Shown here one piece after another: positions 49,620 to 62,500 of a DNA stretch of 64,000 nt; within the stretch, counting starts at the first letter, position 1; each line of letters opens with the position of its first letter. Source of the stretch: Przewalskia tangutica (Eukaryota > Streptophyta > Magnoliopsida > Solanales > Solanaceae). The notes below the pieces were generated by a model. That model was not told the origin of the DNA and did no database searches. It saw nothing but the letters and a program-made list of their open reading frames with translations. The position numbers and the translations under genes are program-made. The stretch lies in the NCBI GenBank assembly GCA_029844215.1, contig CM056733.1:49923142-49987141 (forward strand). Reading direction: 5' to 3'.

Positions 49620-50843
49620 ATGCGCAGAAAAAGAGGTGCAGATACACTTGTTCCTTTCAACCCTGAGATCGAGAAGACTTGCAAGCAGAACCGGCGAAAC
49701 AAAAGAATCTTGGACTTAATAGTTATGGGGGATAGACAGAATAATAATGAGATGAATGAAGAGATGGGTGATCACCAACCCAACCAAAGAATACCCCCAG
49801 GATTGCAGAATGATGAAGAGGAAAGAGTTCAGGTCCAGGCAGAAAGGAGTCTGGGAGACTATGTGCTACTAAGAGTGAATGGAGCACAAACATGCATAAG
49901 GCTCCCAGTAATAGGAGCGAACAATTTTGAAATAAAGCATGCGATCCTGAGCATGGTGCAGCATACAGTTCAATTTGGAGGGTTACCATCTGAAGACCCA
50001 CATATGCACATTGTAAATTTCTTGGAACTGTGTGCAACGTTCAAATATAATGGTGTTACTGATAACGCCATCCGGTTGAGGCTCTTTCCCTTCTCACTCA
50101 GGGATAGAGCAAAGGTTTGGTTGAATTCTCTGCCTACATATTTTATATTTACATGGCAGGATCTGACACAGAAGTTCATGGCAAAGATCTTTCCACCTTT
50201 CAAAGCAACCAAGCTGAGAGGAGAGCTGAACAATTTCTACCAGAATGATGGGAAGTCATTCTATGAGGCTTGGGAGAAATTTAAAGATCTGCAGAGAAAG
50301 TGTCTGCATCATAGCATTGAACTGTGGAATTTAGTCCATATTTTCTACAATGGGCTAAGTGGGATAATAAGAACCATCATTGATGCAGCTGCAGGTGGAA
50401 CCTTCATGAAGAAGACAGCACATGAGGCCCATGATTTTCTAGAAGACATGGCCACTAATAACTATGTGCCAGATGATAGAGGGGTAAGTGGAAGGAGAGC
50501 GATAGGAGTTCATGAGATCGATGTCATTACAACGTTAAATGCACATGTTGCTCTCTTGACCAAGCAACTTCAGCAGAACACAGTGTCAGTGAATGCAGTT
50601 CAGATGCCAATGAATTGTGAGATTTGTGGGGGTCCTCATACTTTTTATAGGTGCCCATCAGCAAACCCCAGCAACATCCCTATTGAGCAAACAGAATGTC
50701 GCGTGGGGAAATTACCAGGCCCTAACAACCCTTATTCAAACACTTACAATCCGGGGTGGAGGAATCACCCAAACTTCTCATGGAGGGGTGACCAGGGGGC
50801 AGAATCAATACAGAGGCCAATACCAGAATCAGCAACCATTTAA
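49620..50843 (+). CDS. Athila-type gag protein, intact ORF
   Basis: 407-codon open frame encoding the retrotransposon capsid/nucleocapsid precursor. It starts MRRKRGADTLVPFNPEIE, the usual start of Athila gag. The Retrotrans_gag region lies at about residues 125-240 (RLFPFSLRDRAKVWLNSLP, then AWEKFKDLQRKC). A zinc knuckle of pattern C-x2-C-x3-H-x4-C sits at residues 333-345 (CEICGGPHTFYRC). The frame is undamaged even though the rest of the element is deleted, so it could still be translated, but no transcript evidence is available. It is a transposon gene, not a host gene. Confidence 0.9.
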   Translation: MRRKRGADTLVPFNPEIEKTCKQNRRNKRILDLIVMGDRQNNNEMNEEMGDHQPNQRIPPGLQNDEEERVQVQAERSLGDYVLLRVNGAQTCIRLPVIGANNFEIKHAILSMVQHTVQFGGLPSEDPHMHIVNFLELCATFKYNGVTDNAIRLRLFPFSLRDRAKVWLNSLPTYFIFTWQDLTQKFMAKIFPPFKATKLRGELNNFYQNDGKSFYEAWEKFKDLQRKCLHHSIELWNLVHIFYNGLSGIIRTIIDAAAGGTFMKKTAHEAHDFLEDMATNNYVPDDRGVSGRRAIGVHEIDVITTLNAHVALLTKQLQQNTVSVNAVQMPMNCEICGGPHTFYRCPSANPSNIPIEQTECRVGKLPGPNNPYSNTYNPGWRNHPNFSWRGDQGAESIQRPIPESATI

Positions 50844-51289
50844 TCAGGCCTTATCTTCACAATAGTTCAGTGCACCTTGCCCACAAGAAAAGCCAGATAA
50901 ATTGCGAGCAGCCTTGTTGACACTTACAAATTCACAGACCCAGTTCATGGCAGAGACAAGGTCATCCATAAGGAACTCGGAAACCCAAGTTGGACAGCTG
51001 GCAAAATGGCAAATAACAGGCCACAGGGCACTCTTCCCGATGTCTGAGATAAATCCTGAGAGCGTGTCGCAAGATACAGTTGAGAAGTGGGAAGCGATTA
51101 GAACGATAGCTCACGAACTGCGGTGAGCGAAGCCGAGATTGAGAAGGAGGGTTCTTGATGACCACTCTATTTTAGAGAGGCTCGCAGTTCGATGAGTGAG
51201 TACATGAGAAGATCCCCTATCCTCAGAGGCTTAAGAGAAAGACCCAAGATAAGCAGTTCTCAAAGTTCCTAGAGGTTTTCAGGAAATTG

Positions 51290-51998
51290 CATATCAATAT
51301 CCCTTCATTGAAGTGTTGGAACAATCGTCTACCTACTTCAAATTTATGAAGGAGATCCTTGGAAAGAAGAAAAAACTAGTGGAATATGAGATCATAGCAC
51401 TAACTAAAGAGTGTAGTGTCATTTTGCAGAAGAAGTTGCCCCCAAAGTTGAAAGATCCGGGGAGTTTCACCCTACCTTGCACGATAGGGAATGTGACTTG
51501 CAACAGACATTATGTGATCTAGGGGCTAGCATAAACTTGTTACCCCTATCTGTATTCAAGAATCTAGGATTGGGAGTGATCAAGCCAACTACAGTGAATC
51601 TACAGCTAGCGGACAGATCAGTTGTGCATCCTTTAGGCATCATTGAAGACGTGCTCATCAAAGTGGGAAATTTCTTCTTCTCAGCAGACTTTCTCATCCT
51701 CGACATGGAGGAAGACGATGAAATTCCCATTATTTTAGGACAGCCATTCCTCGCCACTGGGAGATCATTGATTGATGTGGAAAAGGGCGAGCTAAAACTG
51801 AGAGTTGAGGACGAGGAGATGATATTTAAAGTATTTAAACCCTCCATTGAATCCTCAGTCATAAGTAAATGTCTCGTAGTCAGCACAACTGACACATCAT
51901 TTGAACCAACACAAGTCAAAACCAAGGAGAGCATTCCGCCAGCACAGGTAAGTATTTCTAAACATCCTCCTGAGAAAAAAAAAGAAAAATACAAATAG
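51290..51998 (+). pseudogene. Athila gag-pol linker and aspartic protease, frame-broken
   Basis: The frame at about 51313-51522 (KLPPKLKDPGSFTLPCTIG) runs into the protease, which continues in a different frame: LCDLGASINLLPLSVFKNLG with the DLGA active-site variant usual for Athila, then IPIILGQPFLATGR. The frame change falls within about 51480-51520. Coding similarity ends near 51840-51998 with no reverse transcriptase after it. Confidence 0.88.
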
Positions 51999-53641
51999 AA
52001 GGCTAAAAAAAGATGATCATGAAATGGATAGGCTGTGGGGTTAAATTACCCCAGGCTTCTTGATAAGGAACTTGCGTCCGGCTACAAGACGTTAAAGACA
52101 TCGTTACTTGAGAGGCAACCCAAGGTTTTAAATTTATGCATTTTTAGCTTAGCTAGAACAGTCTCACGTCTGGTATTGTTTTTGATGTTGTGATACTAGT
52201 TACAAGGCCAAAAACATGGTGCAAAAGCAGCGTCACGGCGCCCAATCTCAGGGCCATGGCGCCGGAAAATCAAAGAGTCGCAGAAGTTTTGGCGCCACGG
52301 CGCCTAATCTCAGGGCCGTGGCGCGCTTCTCGAACCTCGCGATGCTGGGCACCACAACACGACATGCAGCCGCGCGCCACCCTCGAATTATCTCGCCATG
52401 ACACCCGTCGCCACCGCCACCATTTTTAACCACAAGTATGTAAGTTGTCCCATCTTTCTTTTATTTTTGAATCTTGCACACATTAGGGACAATGTGTGAT
52501 TTAAGTTTGGGGGAGGGTTCTTAGTTTATTTTGTTCTTAGTTTATTTTTGATAGTTTATTTTTGAGTCTATTTATGGTGTGTTTGAGTCTTGTTGTTGTT
52601 TATTTTTATGTCTTATATGAGTCTAATTTTTTTTATGATCATGCATGCTGTAGTTACTTGAAACGCCTAATGAAAAAAAAGTGGGATAATGTAATGGAAT
52701 TAGAAGCAGAAAATCTGAACGCTTAAGTTAGATATGCCAAAAATTCTTGAAATCAAATTATTTGGTGTATCTTACTTGATTTATGCATTTGTTAATGATT
52801 AAGCCTATGTGTCTGCTTACTTGTTATTTGAGGCGAAATAGTTAGGATATACATGTTAGGGATATGACTCAGGCATTCTTTGTTAGCCTTTTCTTATCAT
52901 TCATTGCCTATCCCTGACATTAAAATTGTATCTCTAGTCAACCTCTTTGAGCCAAAAATAAGATCTTTCTTTGACATCCTATAATTCCATAATTGTGCCA
53001 TAAGTGGAAAATTAAGATGTTTGGAATAAAAAATGTTGAAAAATGACAAAAAGAGAAGTGGAAAAAAAATTGATGCACCCCAATAAAAAAAATGCAAAAG
53101 CTTAAGTTTAGGGGTGCATGTTATTCACAATGCACCTCATTCTCTCCAAAAAAAAGAGGGGAAAAATAGGTACGAGATTAAAGAGGAAATCAAAAGAAAA
53201 GGGAAGAGTTGAAAGAAAAAGAGCTTATGGTACGTAAGTTGAGCCTAAATGTCTATTTTTTTACCTACCCCTGCCTAAGCCTACATTACAACCCTGAAAA
53301 GTCCTGAAGATCTCTAGTATGTGTACCCATGATTAGTGGAGAATAGCAAGTAAACAGGCCATATAATTTTGATATTGACATGCATAGGTTAAGTGTTCTT
53401 ACGTCCATTGAGAATGATTGAATTGAATTTGCGCAATATCTGACTTAAGAGTTTTAGAATGCTAAAAATTCATGTTATATGTTCCTGCATATTATCCTAC
53501 TAACCTTCATGATTTTCTAGTGACAATTGTGCATCAGATTGATCAGTGTCTTTGAGTCCTTTTATTTTCTTTTCTTTCGTGTCTTTGTCTCTATTTCTGA
53601 TCTTTACTCGAGGGCGAGCAAAGGTTAAGTTTGGGGGTGTT
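51999..53641 (+). other. Athila 3' internal non-coding region
   Basis: Where pol should be there is AT-rich non-coding sequence. About 52230-52330 carries GGCGCC/GGGCC(A/G)TGGCGC repeats like those in the LTR. Three polypurine-like motifs occur: TTTAAGTTTGGGGGAGGG near 52499, CTTAAGTTTAGGGGTGC near 53100 and GGTTAAGTTTGGGGGTG near 53623. Only the last adjoins the LTR. Confidence 0.8.
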
Positions 53642-54907
53642 TGTTAGGCGTATTTTATATACACCTTTTGAGTCATTTTTAATTAGTCTTTGGCCCATTT
53701 TCGTACAAATACATGTCATGTTAGTATAGATTTTCTTTCTTTTGAGTCACAGTGGTTTAAAATGGCACATTGGCGAAAAGAAGTAAAAAGAGGGCAGAAA
53801 CAGAGGTTCCAGAGCCAAAAACGACAAAAAGTTGGCACCCCAGACGAAGGACAGGGCGGCGGCGTGGCACCACTCTATCAGAGAAAGCAGCGCCATGGCG
53901 CCCAAAGATCTGACGAGTTGCAGGAGTTTCGGCGCCACGGCGCCGGTCTTAGGGCCGTGGCGCCGACGCGGGTGTTCAGCCAAATCCGAATGGGAATGGG
54001 CCAAAACCAAGAGGGAAAAGTTGGGAACATTTTTGGAGGATATAAAAAGGCCTTAGGGCAGATTTTTGAAGGGTTCCACAATCCCTAACTCTACACAACA
54101 CATAGTTCTTGAAAGCTTCAAGATTAGAGGCTTGTTCTTGAGTAATTCTTTTTCTTACTTTATTTATTTTTCAGTTTATGTTGGATAATCTTTTAGTTCT
54201 TAGCATGTCTATGGCTAGGAGCTAAACTTTAATTAGGGCTTTCCATTCGAATCACTTGAACCTCGTTTTTTTATTTAATGCATGGTTTTGGTTTCTTCTT
54301 TATATAGTTGAGATTTATTCAATAATTGCTTTGATTGCTTGGTAATTAATTGATCATTAATTATCATCACATATATGATTTCTAATCGATATCCGAAAGG
54401 GGAGATTGTGAATATGCTATAGTTGAATAAACATAGGTTAAAATCGTGGATGAAAGTACCCCGATACTTGTGTAGTTTAATAGGTTATTGTTCTTAATCT
54501 TCCTTTGTGGTAAATCTTATCATCGCAAGATAGAAGGGTTATGCATCGGGGTTGAGTGTTTATATATCCTAATCGGAATATAAAACGGCTTAGTTAACCT
54601 GCTATCTCAATATAGAAGAAGAACATTTATCATTGCATTAAAAATTAAAGCGAACGGATAGTTGAGGAGATTGGAAGCCCTATTTCCATCATATATGATT
54701 TAAGTAAAGTAATTTAGTTAACTTTTATAATTATTTAGTAGTCATAGATACAAACAACCATCACAATATCGATCACCAAATAGATACCATATGATAGAAA
54801 TTGGTAATTGAACACTAATCTCTGAGGACGATATTCGGTCTTACCCAGACTATATTACTTGTCACGATACGTGCACTTGCGTTAAGCGTGTGGATAAATC
54901 GCTAACA
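53642..54907 (+). repeat. 3' LTR of Athila element (1,266 bp)
   Basis: Full-length copy of the LTR. It includes the GGCGCCACGGCGCC palindrome near 53931 and the ~830 bp absent from the 5' LTR. Confidence 0.92.
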
Positions 54908-57137
54908 TCTATGTGACTTGATTTATTGAAGTAAGTAAATTGATTTTGAAAGTATATGAGTCTTGATTATGAAAATATGAGTGACTTGGTTTGAATTGTA
55001 TAAGTTACTTGAAGTACTTTAAAGTTATGAGACTTGATTTCTTTAAAGATTATGAGACTTTATTTTGGAATATTCCAGTTCTGTAAATCCTTTTCAACCT
55101 TAGCAATTTTTGAGGTTGCTAGATTTTCACTGTTAGTAATACTTGCGTCATTCATTTTAATAATGGGCTGAGTAGAGATGTAGCAAAAGTTATGGGACTT
55201 AATTTCTAAAGTTAAAAGACTTGATTCATTTGGAAGTTATGAGACTAAAGTTATTTGAAAGTCATGAGACTAGAATTATTTTAACAAGTATAGATTACTT
55301 GGTTTAAAGAGACTGTATGACTTGATTTTAAAAGATAGGAGTAACGTTATTTGAAAAGAATGAGTTACTTGAGTTAAAGGAATAATTACCTTAATGTTGA
55401 AAGTAGAAGTTACTTGATTTAAAGCCTTGTGTTGAAGTTAAAAAGGTGTAGTAACTTGATTTGAAAAGTATATGTTACTTGATTTCAAGAGAATAAGTAA
55501 TTTGATTTGAAAAGTATATGTTACTTAATATAAAGAGTAAAAGTAACTTGATTTAAAGGTATAGGTTACTTGATTTTGAAAAAGGGAGTTTACTTGATTT
55601 AAAAGCAAGTTACTTGAGTTTAAAAGGGTAAGTAACTTGGTTAATAGTGAAAGTACGTTTGGGTTCAACTCCCTAAATATTGCATGAAACGATTCTTTTA
55701 TAAAGAATAGACGTACATAGTACTTTGGGTTCAAATCCCTTACATGACATGATAGTGTCGTGGTTGTATTAAAAGGAAAGATGTGGTAGTGCTTCAGTTT
55801 TCTTAAAATGAAAGTGTTATAACAGCTTTATGGAAAGTTTGTTATAACAATGTTCGTGGAAAGTCAAGAGAGGGTTTTAAAATGTTGTAAGGAAATCATG
55901 TGAGATTGTCTATGATTAAGTCTTTAATATAGTACATGATATGTGGCACTTTGATTTTCAAAGTTGTTTTTAAGTAATACGTGACGTCTATTGCCTTGAT
56001 TTGCCAAACCATGTCTTAGAAAGATACTTGGTGTGATAAGTGTCTTGATGATGGTTTCAAAATGATACATGTGTTGGATTCTACTTCCTAGCGATACATG
56101 TAGTACTTGGGCTTTTCAAAAATGGAAATTTAGTTTATAAAGTGAATGTACGGCGGACGTACAATTGTTGTAATGGATCTTAATCCTTAATGAACTATGT
56201 GATAGTGCCTTGGTGTTATAAAATGAAAGACTTGTTAGTGTCTTGGTTTTTCAAAGAGAATGACAGTTCATTCTATTTGTGCTAACGAGAGTCAAAAGGT
56301 GATTTAAAGTGTACATAGTTGCTTGTGATAGCTTTATGTGTACAGTCCTTTATATTTACCCAGTCCCGTAATGCGGGACATGTTGTACTCGCATTTGATT
56401 GCTTGGGTTATTTTAAAAAGGAAGGCATGATATTGTCTTGGAAATTCTAAAAAGGAAGGCATGGTATTGTCTTGGTTTTTCTAAGGAGGAGAGTACCTCT
56501 TATTTGATCTAATGAGAGTTAAAGATTACTTAACTTGCATATGTTGTTCATGATAGCCATTGGTGCTAGTGTTATGAGTATAATTGCGAGATAAACCCCC
56601 AAGACAGTATACATCTCCTGAGTATAATTGCGGGGTAAACCCCCAAGACATTATACATCTCCTGAGTATAATTGCGGGGTAAACCCCCGAGACATTATAC
56701 ATCTTCTGAGTATAATTGCGGGGTAAACCCCCATGACATTATACATCTCCGTGGACTAGCCCTCCACGATGCGGGTATCCATATATACTCTCATTACTCT
56801 CATTGTTAATCGTGCACAGATATCGTTATTTTGGTTGTCATACTTGTCTCCGTGTTATATTTGACTGTGGTTTTACAAAAAAAAAAAGGGCATAGTTGAC
56901 TCTCGGTGTTATAATAGTACGATGTTACTGAGATACGAGGATACAAAGAGTCTGGATACAGGGTATATTTGACTCTGGTTTTATATGACACGGTAGGATC
57001 TGGTATTTGATTTTTATACTTGCCCCTGTCATTCTTTTGTACAGTTATGATCTTATTTCCTGTACTTCATGTTTACATACTTAGTACCTTGTTGTACTGA
57101 CCTCCTTCGGGCGGGCTGCGTTCATGTCCGCAGGTCT
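54908..57137 (+). repeat. Gypsy LTR, second part
   Basis: Resumes the LTR interrupted at 49026, starting with the duplicated TCTAT. It contains many ACTTGATTT-type short repeats (54910-55640), the 44-bp array at 56573-56752, and the GGGCTGCGTTCATG segment near 57114 that in related LTRs precedes the 3' end. The match stops at about 57137. Confidence 0.8.
56573..56752. repeat. 44-bp tandem repeat, four units
   Basis: The unit contains GAGTATAATTGCGGGGTAAA and CCCCCAAGACATTATACATC. Units begin near 56577, 56620, 56664 and 56708 and differ at a few bases. GGGGTAAACCCCC can form a short hairpin in each unit. There are no variable spacers, so it is not a CRISPR array. Confidence 0.88.
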
Positions 57138-57894
57138 GTCTTAACCTTTTACTACCCGAGAAGGCCTTATATACCTAAGGTCTCGGTGGTTATCAACATT
57201 CTTAGGCTCGCAATTTCCATGCTCCACGCCTACCTTATCAGTCCCCCCGTAAACGGGTACAAAAACTTATCGTAATACCATAATCGTGTTGTCTTGACCA
57301 CAACAACCATACTTACTCCATACGGATCTCATCCGTACCATTTTCTTAATCATACTACGTAGCTCAATCTATTAACATAGTCTTCCATTAATTCCCTTAA
57401 TAATAACTTCTTAAGGGTCCATTTCCTTCTCAGACAGCTCATCATCTCCTAATTATCTCAAATTAGCACGTAAAACCTTACTGAGAGTCCATTAACTGTT
57501 CCTACCTTCCCGATATTTACTTAGTCCTTACCAAATCCTGGTAACCTAAAACCATTCTAGGCAACACGCGTCCGACCTTCATACATAAATCTGTATAGAT
57601 GTAGGTCACAATACCAACTATACTACAAACATTACCTACCTGGATACGCAATCCACATAATCTTTCCCGGTCATCACGCTTTCTCAGAATGCAAACAACA
57701 TAACTTGTTAGGGAGAGACGACCCTAACCACACAGCTCTATCGCACGATCTTAGAGTGAGAAGAATGGAAACAAATCCTAAATGTCCTGCAGCCTCCTGA
57801 TTATAGATGTGGTGCACAACACATCGATAATCAAGACTCTACTAGACACGGTCTGTAAACACTTTCCGAGGACTAACTGCTCTGATACCACTTT
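57138..57894 (-). other. Truncated gypsy leader with primer-binding site
   Basis: Read right to left: PBS TGGTATCAGAGC at 57890-57879, then a leader matching 11561-11650 and 7600-7760 to about 57710, then sequence of no recognised coding content to 57138. The gag start seen in relatives is absent. Confidence 0.7.
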
Positions 57895-59553
57895 TGTCAC
57901 GACCCAACCCCGGGCCCGCGACTGGTGCCCTACCTGGGCACCCCTTTCAGGTATACATCAGAGAATAGCAGCGGAACATACACAACTCTTAAAATAAAAA
58001 TCATACTTAGACAATAGACATCAACCGGCTAGCCGATAAGGCCGCATTTCGTAACATATACATAATACAAAATTTAAAATAGTACATCTTTGTTCTTACA
58101 AACCCAATCCACCAATGTGACTACAGACCTCTAAGAATAACAACTTTGGCGGGACAGGGCCCCGCCATACCCCTGAATGTACAACAACCGACAATATCAG
58201 GGATAAGCCTCCAAATAGCCGAGCTTCTCAACAATGAACAGTGATCCTAAGAGTGAGGATCAAGAACTCAGATACTCTACTGCGCATGAACGCACTCAAG
58301 GAGGTCGAGACAACATGTACCAAATATGTGAAATCCAGAAAATCAGTAATGAAATCATAAGTCTATAATAAAACTAGAGACATGTATGATAACTCAATTA
58401 ACAGTACATTGTGCCTTACTAACAATGAGAGTAAACAAGAGTATACTTTACTGCATAAAAATAGGAGGCTTATTATCAAAGCAGGGTCACCCGCCCGTAA
58501 TATCATTAAGCAATCCTACTCCTGAGACTATTTCACCCGCAAGGGTCGTATGGACTCGCATGAGGTATTCTCGTGATGATCAGATCCGCCCGCATAGTCG
58601 TGGTAGAGCCGCATGAGGTATTTCTCGTGATAGGATCGTCCGCCCGCACGGGACTATTTCACCCGCATAAGCCCTTTCGACCGCATGAGGTATTCCTCGC
58701 ATCATGGGTAGCAAATCCACGGAATATGCAAATGCCACAAACCCGGGGAATGACCCCGTAATGAATAATATATCACTAGCACAAACCGGCTATCATACAT
58801 AACATAAGCACTACCGGCTTACCATACATAACATAAGCGCTACCGGCTTACCATATCCTAACATAAGCACTACCGACTTATCATACATAACATAAGCAAG
58901 TTAAGAAATCCCCTAACTTCTTATTAGTCTTAAACATGTACACTCTCATTTTAGTTTACTTAAGGCACTAACATGTAATTATAAAAATCCGGGAATTTAA
59001 CCCAAAGTACTACGTACTTCTACTCTTTTAAAATGACTTTTTTTCATACAAAACTTCCAAGATACTAATAATCATAGTATCAAGTCATAACTACTTTTCA
59101 AGACAAGTCACAATACCTTTTAGAAATACAATTATAGGCTTCTAAATCAAGCGACTTCTTTCTTTTAAAACTTTAAGCAATTGATGCCTTTAAATCAATT
59201 TGCCTTTCATTATTTCAAGTCCTTTATCATACTTAAATTACTTAGAGTAAATCACTCTTTTTAACCTTCCATAAAGCTATTATAACCAACTTCTCATAAA
59301 GCTGTTATACTAGCTTTATACCTTAGAAACTTACATTCTTCTTTATAACCAAGAGACTTAAACTTTCCAACAAAACAAGTATATCAAAAATACTTTCAAC
59401 ATACTTAAAGTCTCTTAACTTTTGAAAACCAAGATATCCTTAATATTTAAACAAGTGAGTTAATTCTCTAACTCAACCAACTTGGACATTCTTAAAATAA
59501 GCCAAGGATATCAAATGGACTAGATTGTCAAAATCTTGTACGTCTACCGTACT
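57895..59553 (-). repeat. Minus-strand gypsy LTR, interrupted
   Basis: Begins (plus strand) TGTCACGACCCAACCCCGGG, the end of the LTR in element sense. It is related to 11670-14277 and stops within a CGTCTACCGTACT segment where the next LTR starts. It contains ~30-bp repeats with ACATAAGCACTACCGGCTTA (58775-58895) and CCGCATGAGGTAT-type repeats (58555-58700). Confidence 0.8.
58775..58895. repeat. ~30-bp tandem repeat, about four units
   Basis: CATAACATAAGC(A/G)CTACCGGCTTA(C/T)CAT repeats head to tail with slight variation. Confidence 0.8.
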
Positions 59554-62500
59554 TGTTATACCCCGTATCTCCAGAGTATGTACGTAAGGACGTACGTACG
59601 AAAGTTTGAGCCTTAAGTTAGGCATAGGACCGAAAAATTTGTGCACAACCCCCGAAAAGAATCGTTTTCCGACGAAACGTTTTCCAAAGCTTGCGTAGGG
59701 AAAATTACGGCTATGTCATTTATTATTTTTGCGGATTTTTCCGAGAGATGAAATATTTTGGACCAACGAGAGGGCGACACTTGTCACCCTCAAGTGGGAG
59801 TTCTAGTGGATTAAATGGTGCACGTTTTCTCCCTTGTTTTGTGGCCTAAAATTGGGTCAATGTTTGTGAGGGATTTGTGGAGTAGGGTTAGGGTGCACTT
59901 GGGCAAATCTTGAACCTCCACTTGCCCCCCACTTGGCTTGATCTTGGCCCTTGGTTGTCCTATAAATACCCCCCCTTTGTGAAGACTTCTTCATCCACAA
60001 ATGTTTCTAAGTCTTGAAAGCCCTCTCCCCTTATCAGAGTTCTCGCCCAAGCCTCCCTCCCCTTTGAGAGGCCCCTTGGCCGAGAGATATCCCCCCCTCT
60101 AGTGGTGTTGGCCGAGAGGTACACCCCCCATTGCCTAGTTGTTCTCATAAAATACCCCCCCTCTTGGTAGAAATACTCTCCAAGCATTGTTACTATACCA
60201 AAATACCTTAGCCTTATACCATGTAGTATTCCAAAGTTACCTCTACACGTAGAGCCCGAAAATACTACCTTTTGTCCTTTTTGTCTCAAAACGAAACCCT
60301 AAGGAAAATCTTCATAGTCGGTTGAAGTGTTAAGTAGAAGTTGCGTAGAATTTCTAAGGGTTGTTTTGAGCGGGTTGGAGCGCCCAGAGTAGGAGCTAAA
60401 CGTTGCCCAGGATCGACATTTAAACTTGGATAATTTTGGACTTATCGAGGTAAATATCTTGTCTCCCTTTTTGTAATTGAGTTTGCATACTATTGAAGTA
60501 TAAGAATTAAGTATAAGTTATATACCAGGAAGGTATATAAGAAGGAAATTGAATCAGATTACATGGATTGTATTTACATGAGACTTGTGAAGTTTGTGTA
60601 CGAAGTGTCACGCCCAATTTTCCGTATAATCTTGAATCTAGATTTATTCTACCGAGTAGTCTAGACATTGATAGACTTGTATAACCGTTATAGGTTGAAG
60701 TACTGCGAGTAGCGTATTCTACTCGAAGGGTGAAAATGGCTAGCCGGACTACAGTACTTTGGAGCTATTTGCTAATAGTCGATAATCGACGCGAGGTATG
60801 TGATTCTTCCTATCCTCTTGAGCATGATATTTTAAAAGAATATATATATATATAGTACGGTAGACGTACGTGTGTTAACTGAACGTAGTTTTACGGCAAT
60901 GTCTTTTGACTTAAGCCTGAATAATAAGAATCTTGAAGTATTTCAAAAGAATTAAGAACCGTTTTTTAAAGAAGAGTAATACTGGGTTTTAAAAGCTTAA
61001 GAGTTATACTAGCTTTATGGGAAGTTAGGTATAACGGCTTAAGAGAGATAAAAAGAATGGTTTATTGATTTAGAAGTTAAGAGACTTGATCTTAAAAGAT
61101 TAGAGACTTGACTTAATTGAATTAATCTGAATTTTGTTAAAAAGTGTGAAACCTCATTCGTGAGTAATGGGTACTTGGTTTTTAAAAGGAATAATGTTTT
61201 ACTGATTTCGGAAATCAGAATAAGTATCGAACAAACCACAGCAGCGCTAATAAAGGGAAATGTATTGACTAATAAAGTATTACTAAAACCAGTAGAAACC
61301 TCCATCTGCATAGAAGCTAAGATGAGACAAAATGATAATACATTTCCTAGATCATGGCTGCTTTAATAAGATTATTATAAACAAGAATAACCTACTCACA
61401 CCTGAGGCATATGTTTCTCAAATTGTTTTAAAGGAGAATTATATATTTAAGTGATTAAAACTATGAACTACGAAACCTTTCGAAAATGAGAAACTTGAGC
61501 ATTTGAAATTAGGCAAACTTGAACGTTTGGAAAATAATGTTGTTACTTGATTTTACAAAGGGAAGTGTTTTGATCTACTTAAAAAGATAGTCACTCTATT
61601 TTTATACTACGGGTATTGTGTGACTTTTGTAAAAGAAACAGATCTTTTAAAGAGTTAATGTATGAAGTACTTTGGGGATAAAACACGAACTTGTTAACAT
61701 AAAGTAGAAAGTACCTTGTGTGAATAACTTGATTGTGTTGGTTTGTGATAGCCTTGTAATACTTTCTTGTTGATTTGATAAGTAAACATGGTAGGATGCT
61801 ACGTGTGTTAGTATCTTGTGATGTTGTGTAAAGGGGTTTCCCTTGATTGTGCTTGTGTTGTTTAACGATAAGCTGTTATGTTAGTATTATATCACTCACC
61901 TTGACTTGATCCCGGGGGTTAAGCTGCCCTCCGATGCGGTATAGCTCGGTGATGCAGGACCATGATTCGAGACTACTCATGCGGTCCAGGGGACCTATGC
62001 GAGCTACGAGTTCCGTGTTAGTGCGGCCTTTATGGTCACGCGGTCTATGTGCCACGCGGATCGCGAGTCCAGGCGTTGCGGGAGTAGCTACCGATGCAAG
62101 GAATACCTCATGCGGGCCATGGAGTGGCTCGCGCGAGTCGCGGAAGTTCCGTGACTAGACGCGCACATTAGATATCATCGCGCGAGTGGCGCCTTCGATC
62201 ATGTGGCGGTCTGCATGCACTTCGTGATACGCTTTATGACTTGTTGGTACTGTTATCGACCTCCTTCGGGCTGCGTCATGCCGCCGGTAGAGGTACACGG
62301 TGTTGATCCTCGCCATGTGGTCACAGTCATTGGGAAGCTCCGTTTCTCCGGAGGCTTATCTTTGGTATAGTCCCCTGTTGTTGTAGGTGCTTACATTTAG
62401 GGGTATGGCGGGGCCCTGTCCCGTCGTTGTTGTCATATCATTCGTAGAGGTCTGTAGTACTGTTGTGGGCAGAGTTGTAATGGGATGTAACTGTTCAGAT

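Larger units (their letters stand above)
49027..54907 (+). mobile_element. Athila-type Ty3/gypsy element, non-autonomous (5,881 bp)
   Basis: 5' LTR 49027-49462, tRNA-Asp-type primer site at 49469-49487, gag 49620-50843, protease remnant to 51998, long non-coding region, polypurine tract, 3' LTR 53642-54907, TSD TCTAT. Reverse transcriptase, RNase H, integrase and the env-like third ORF of Athila elements are all missing. It is inserted in the gypsy LTR that starts at 47395. Confidence 0.93.

Noticed and set aside
49620..50843. Intact 407-codon ORF as a domesticated host gene
   Set aside because: It lies between LTRs with a tRNA-Asp-type primer site and a target duplication, and has ordinary Athila gag features. 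Nothing shows host use.
56573..56752. CRISPR-like regular repeats
   Set aside because: Units are contiguous without spacers, and the setting is a plant LTR.
58386..58761. Overlapping ORFs rich in arginine and proline
   Set aside because: They fall on CCGCATGAGGTAT-type tandem repeats inside an LTR and are low-complexity by-products.
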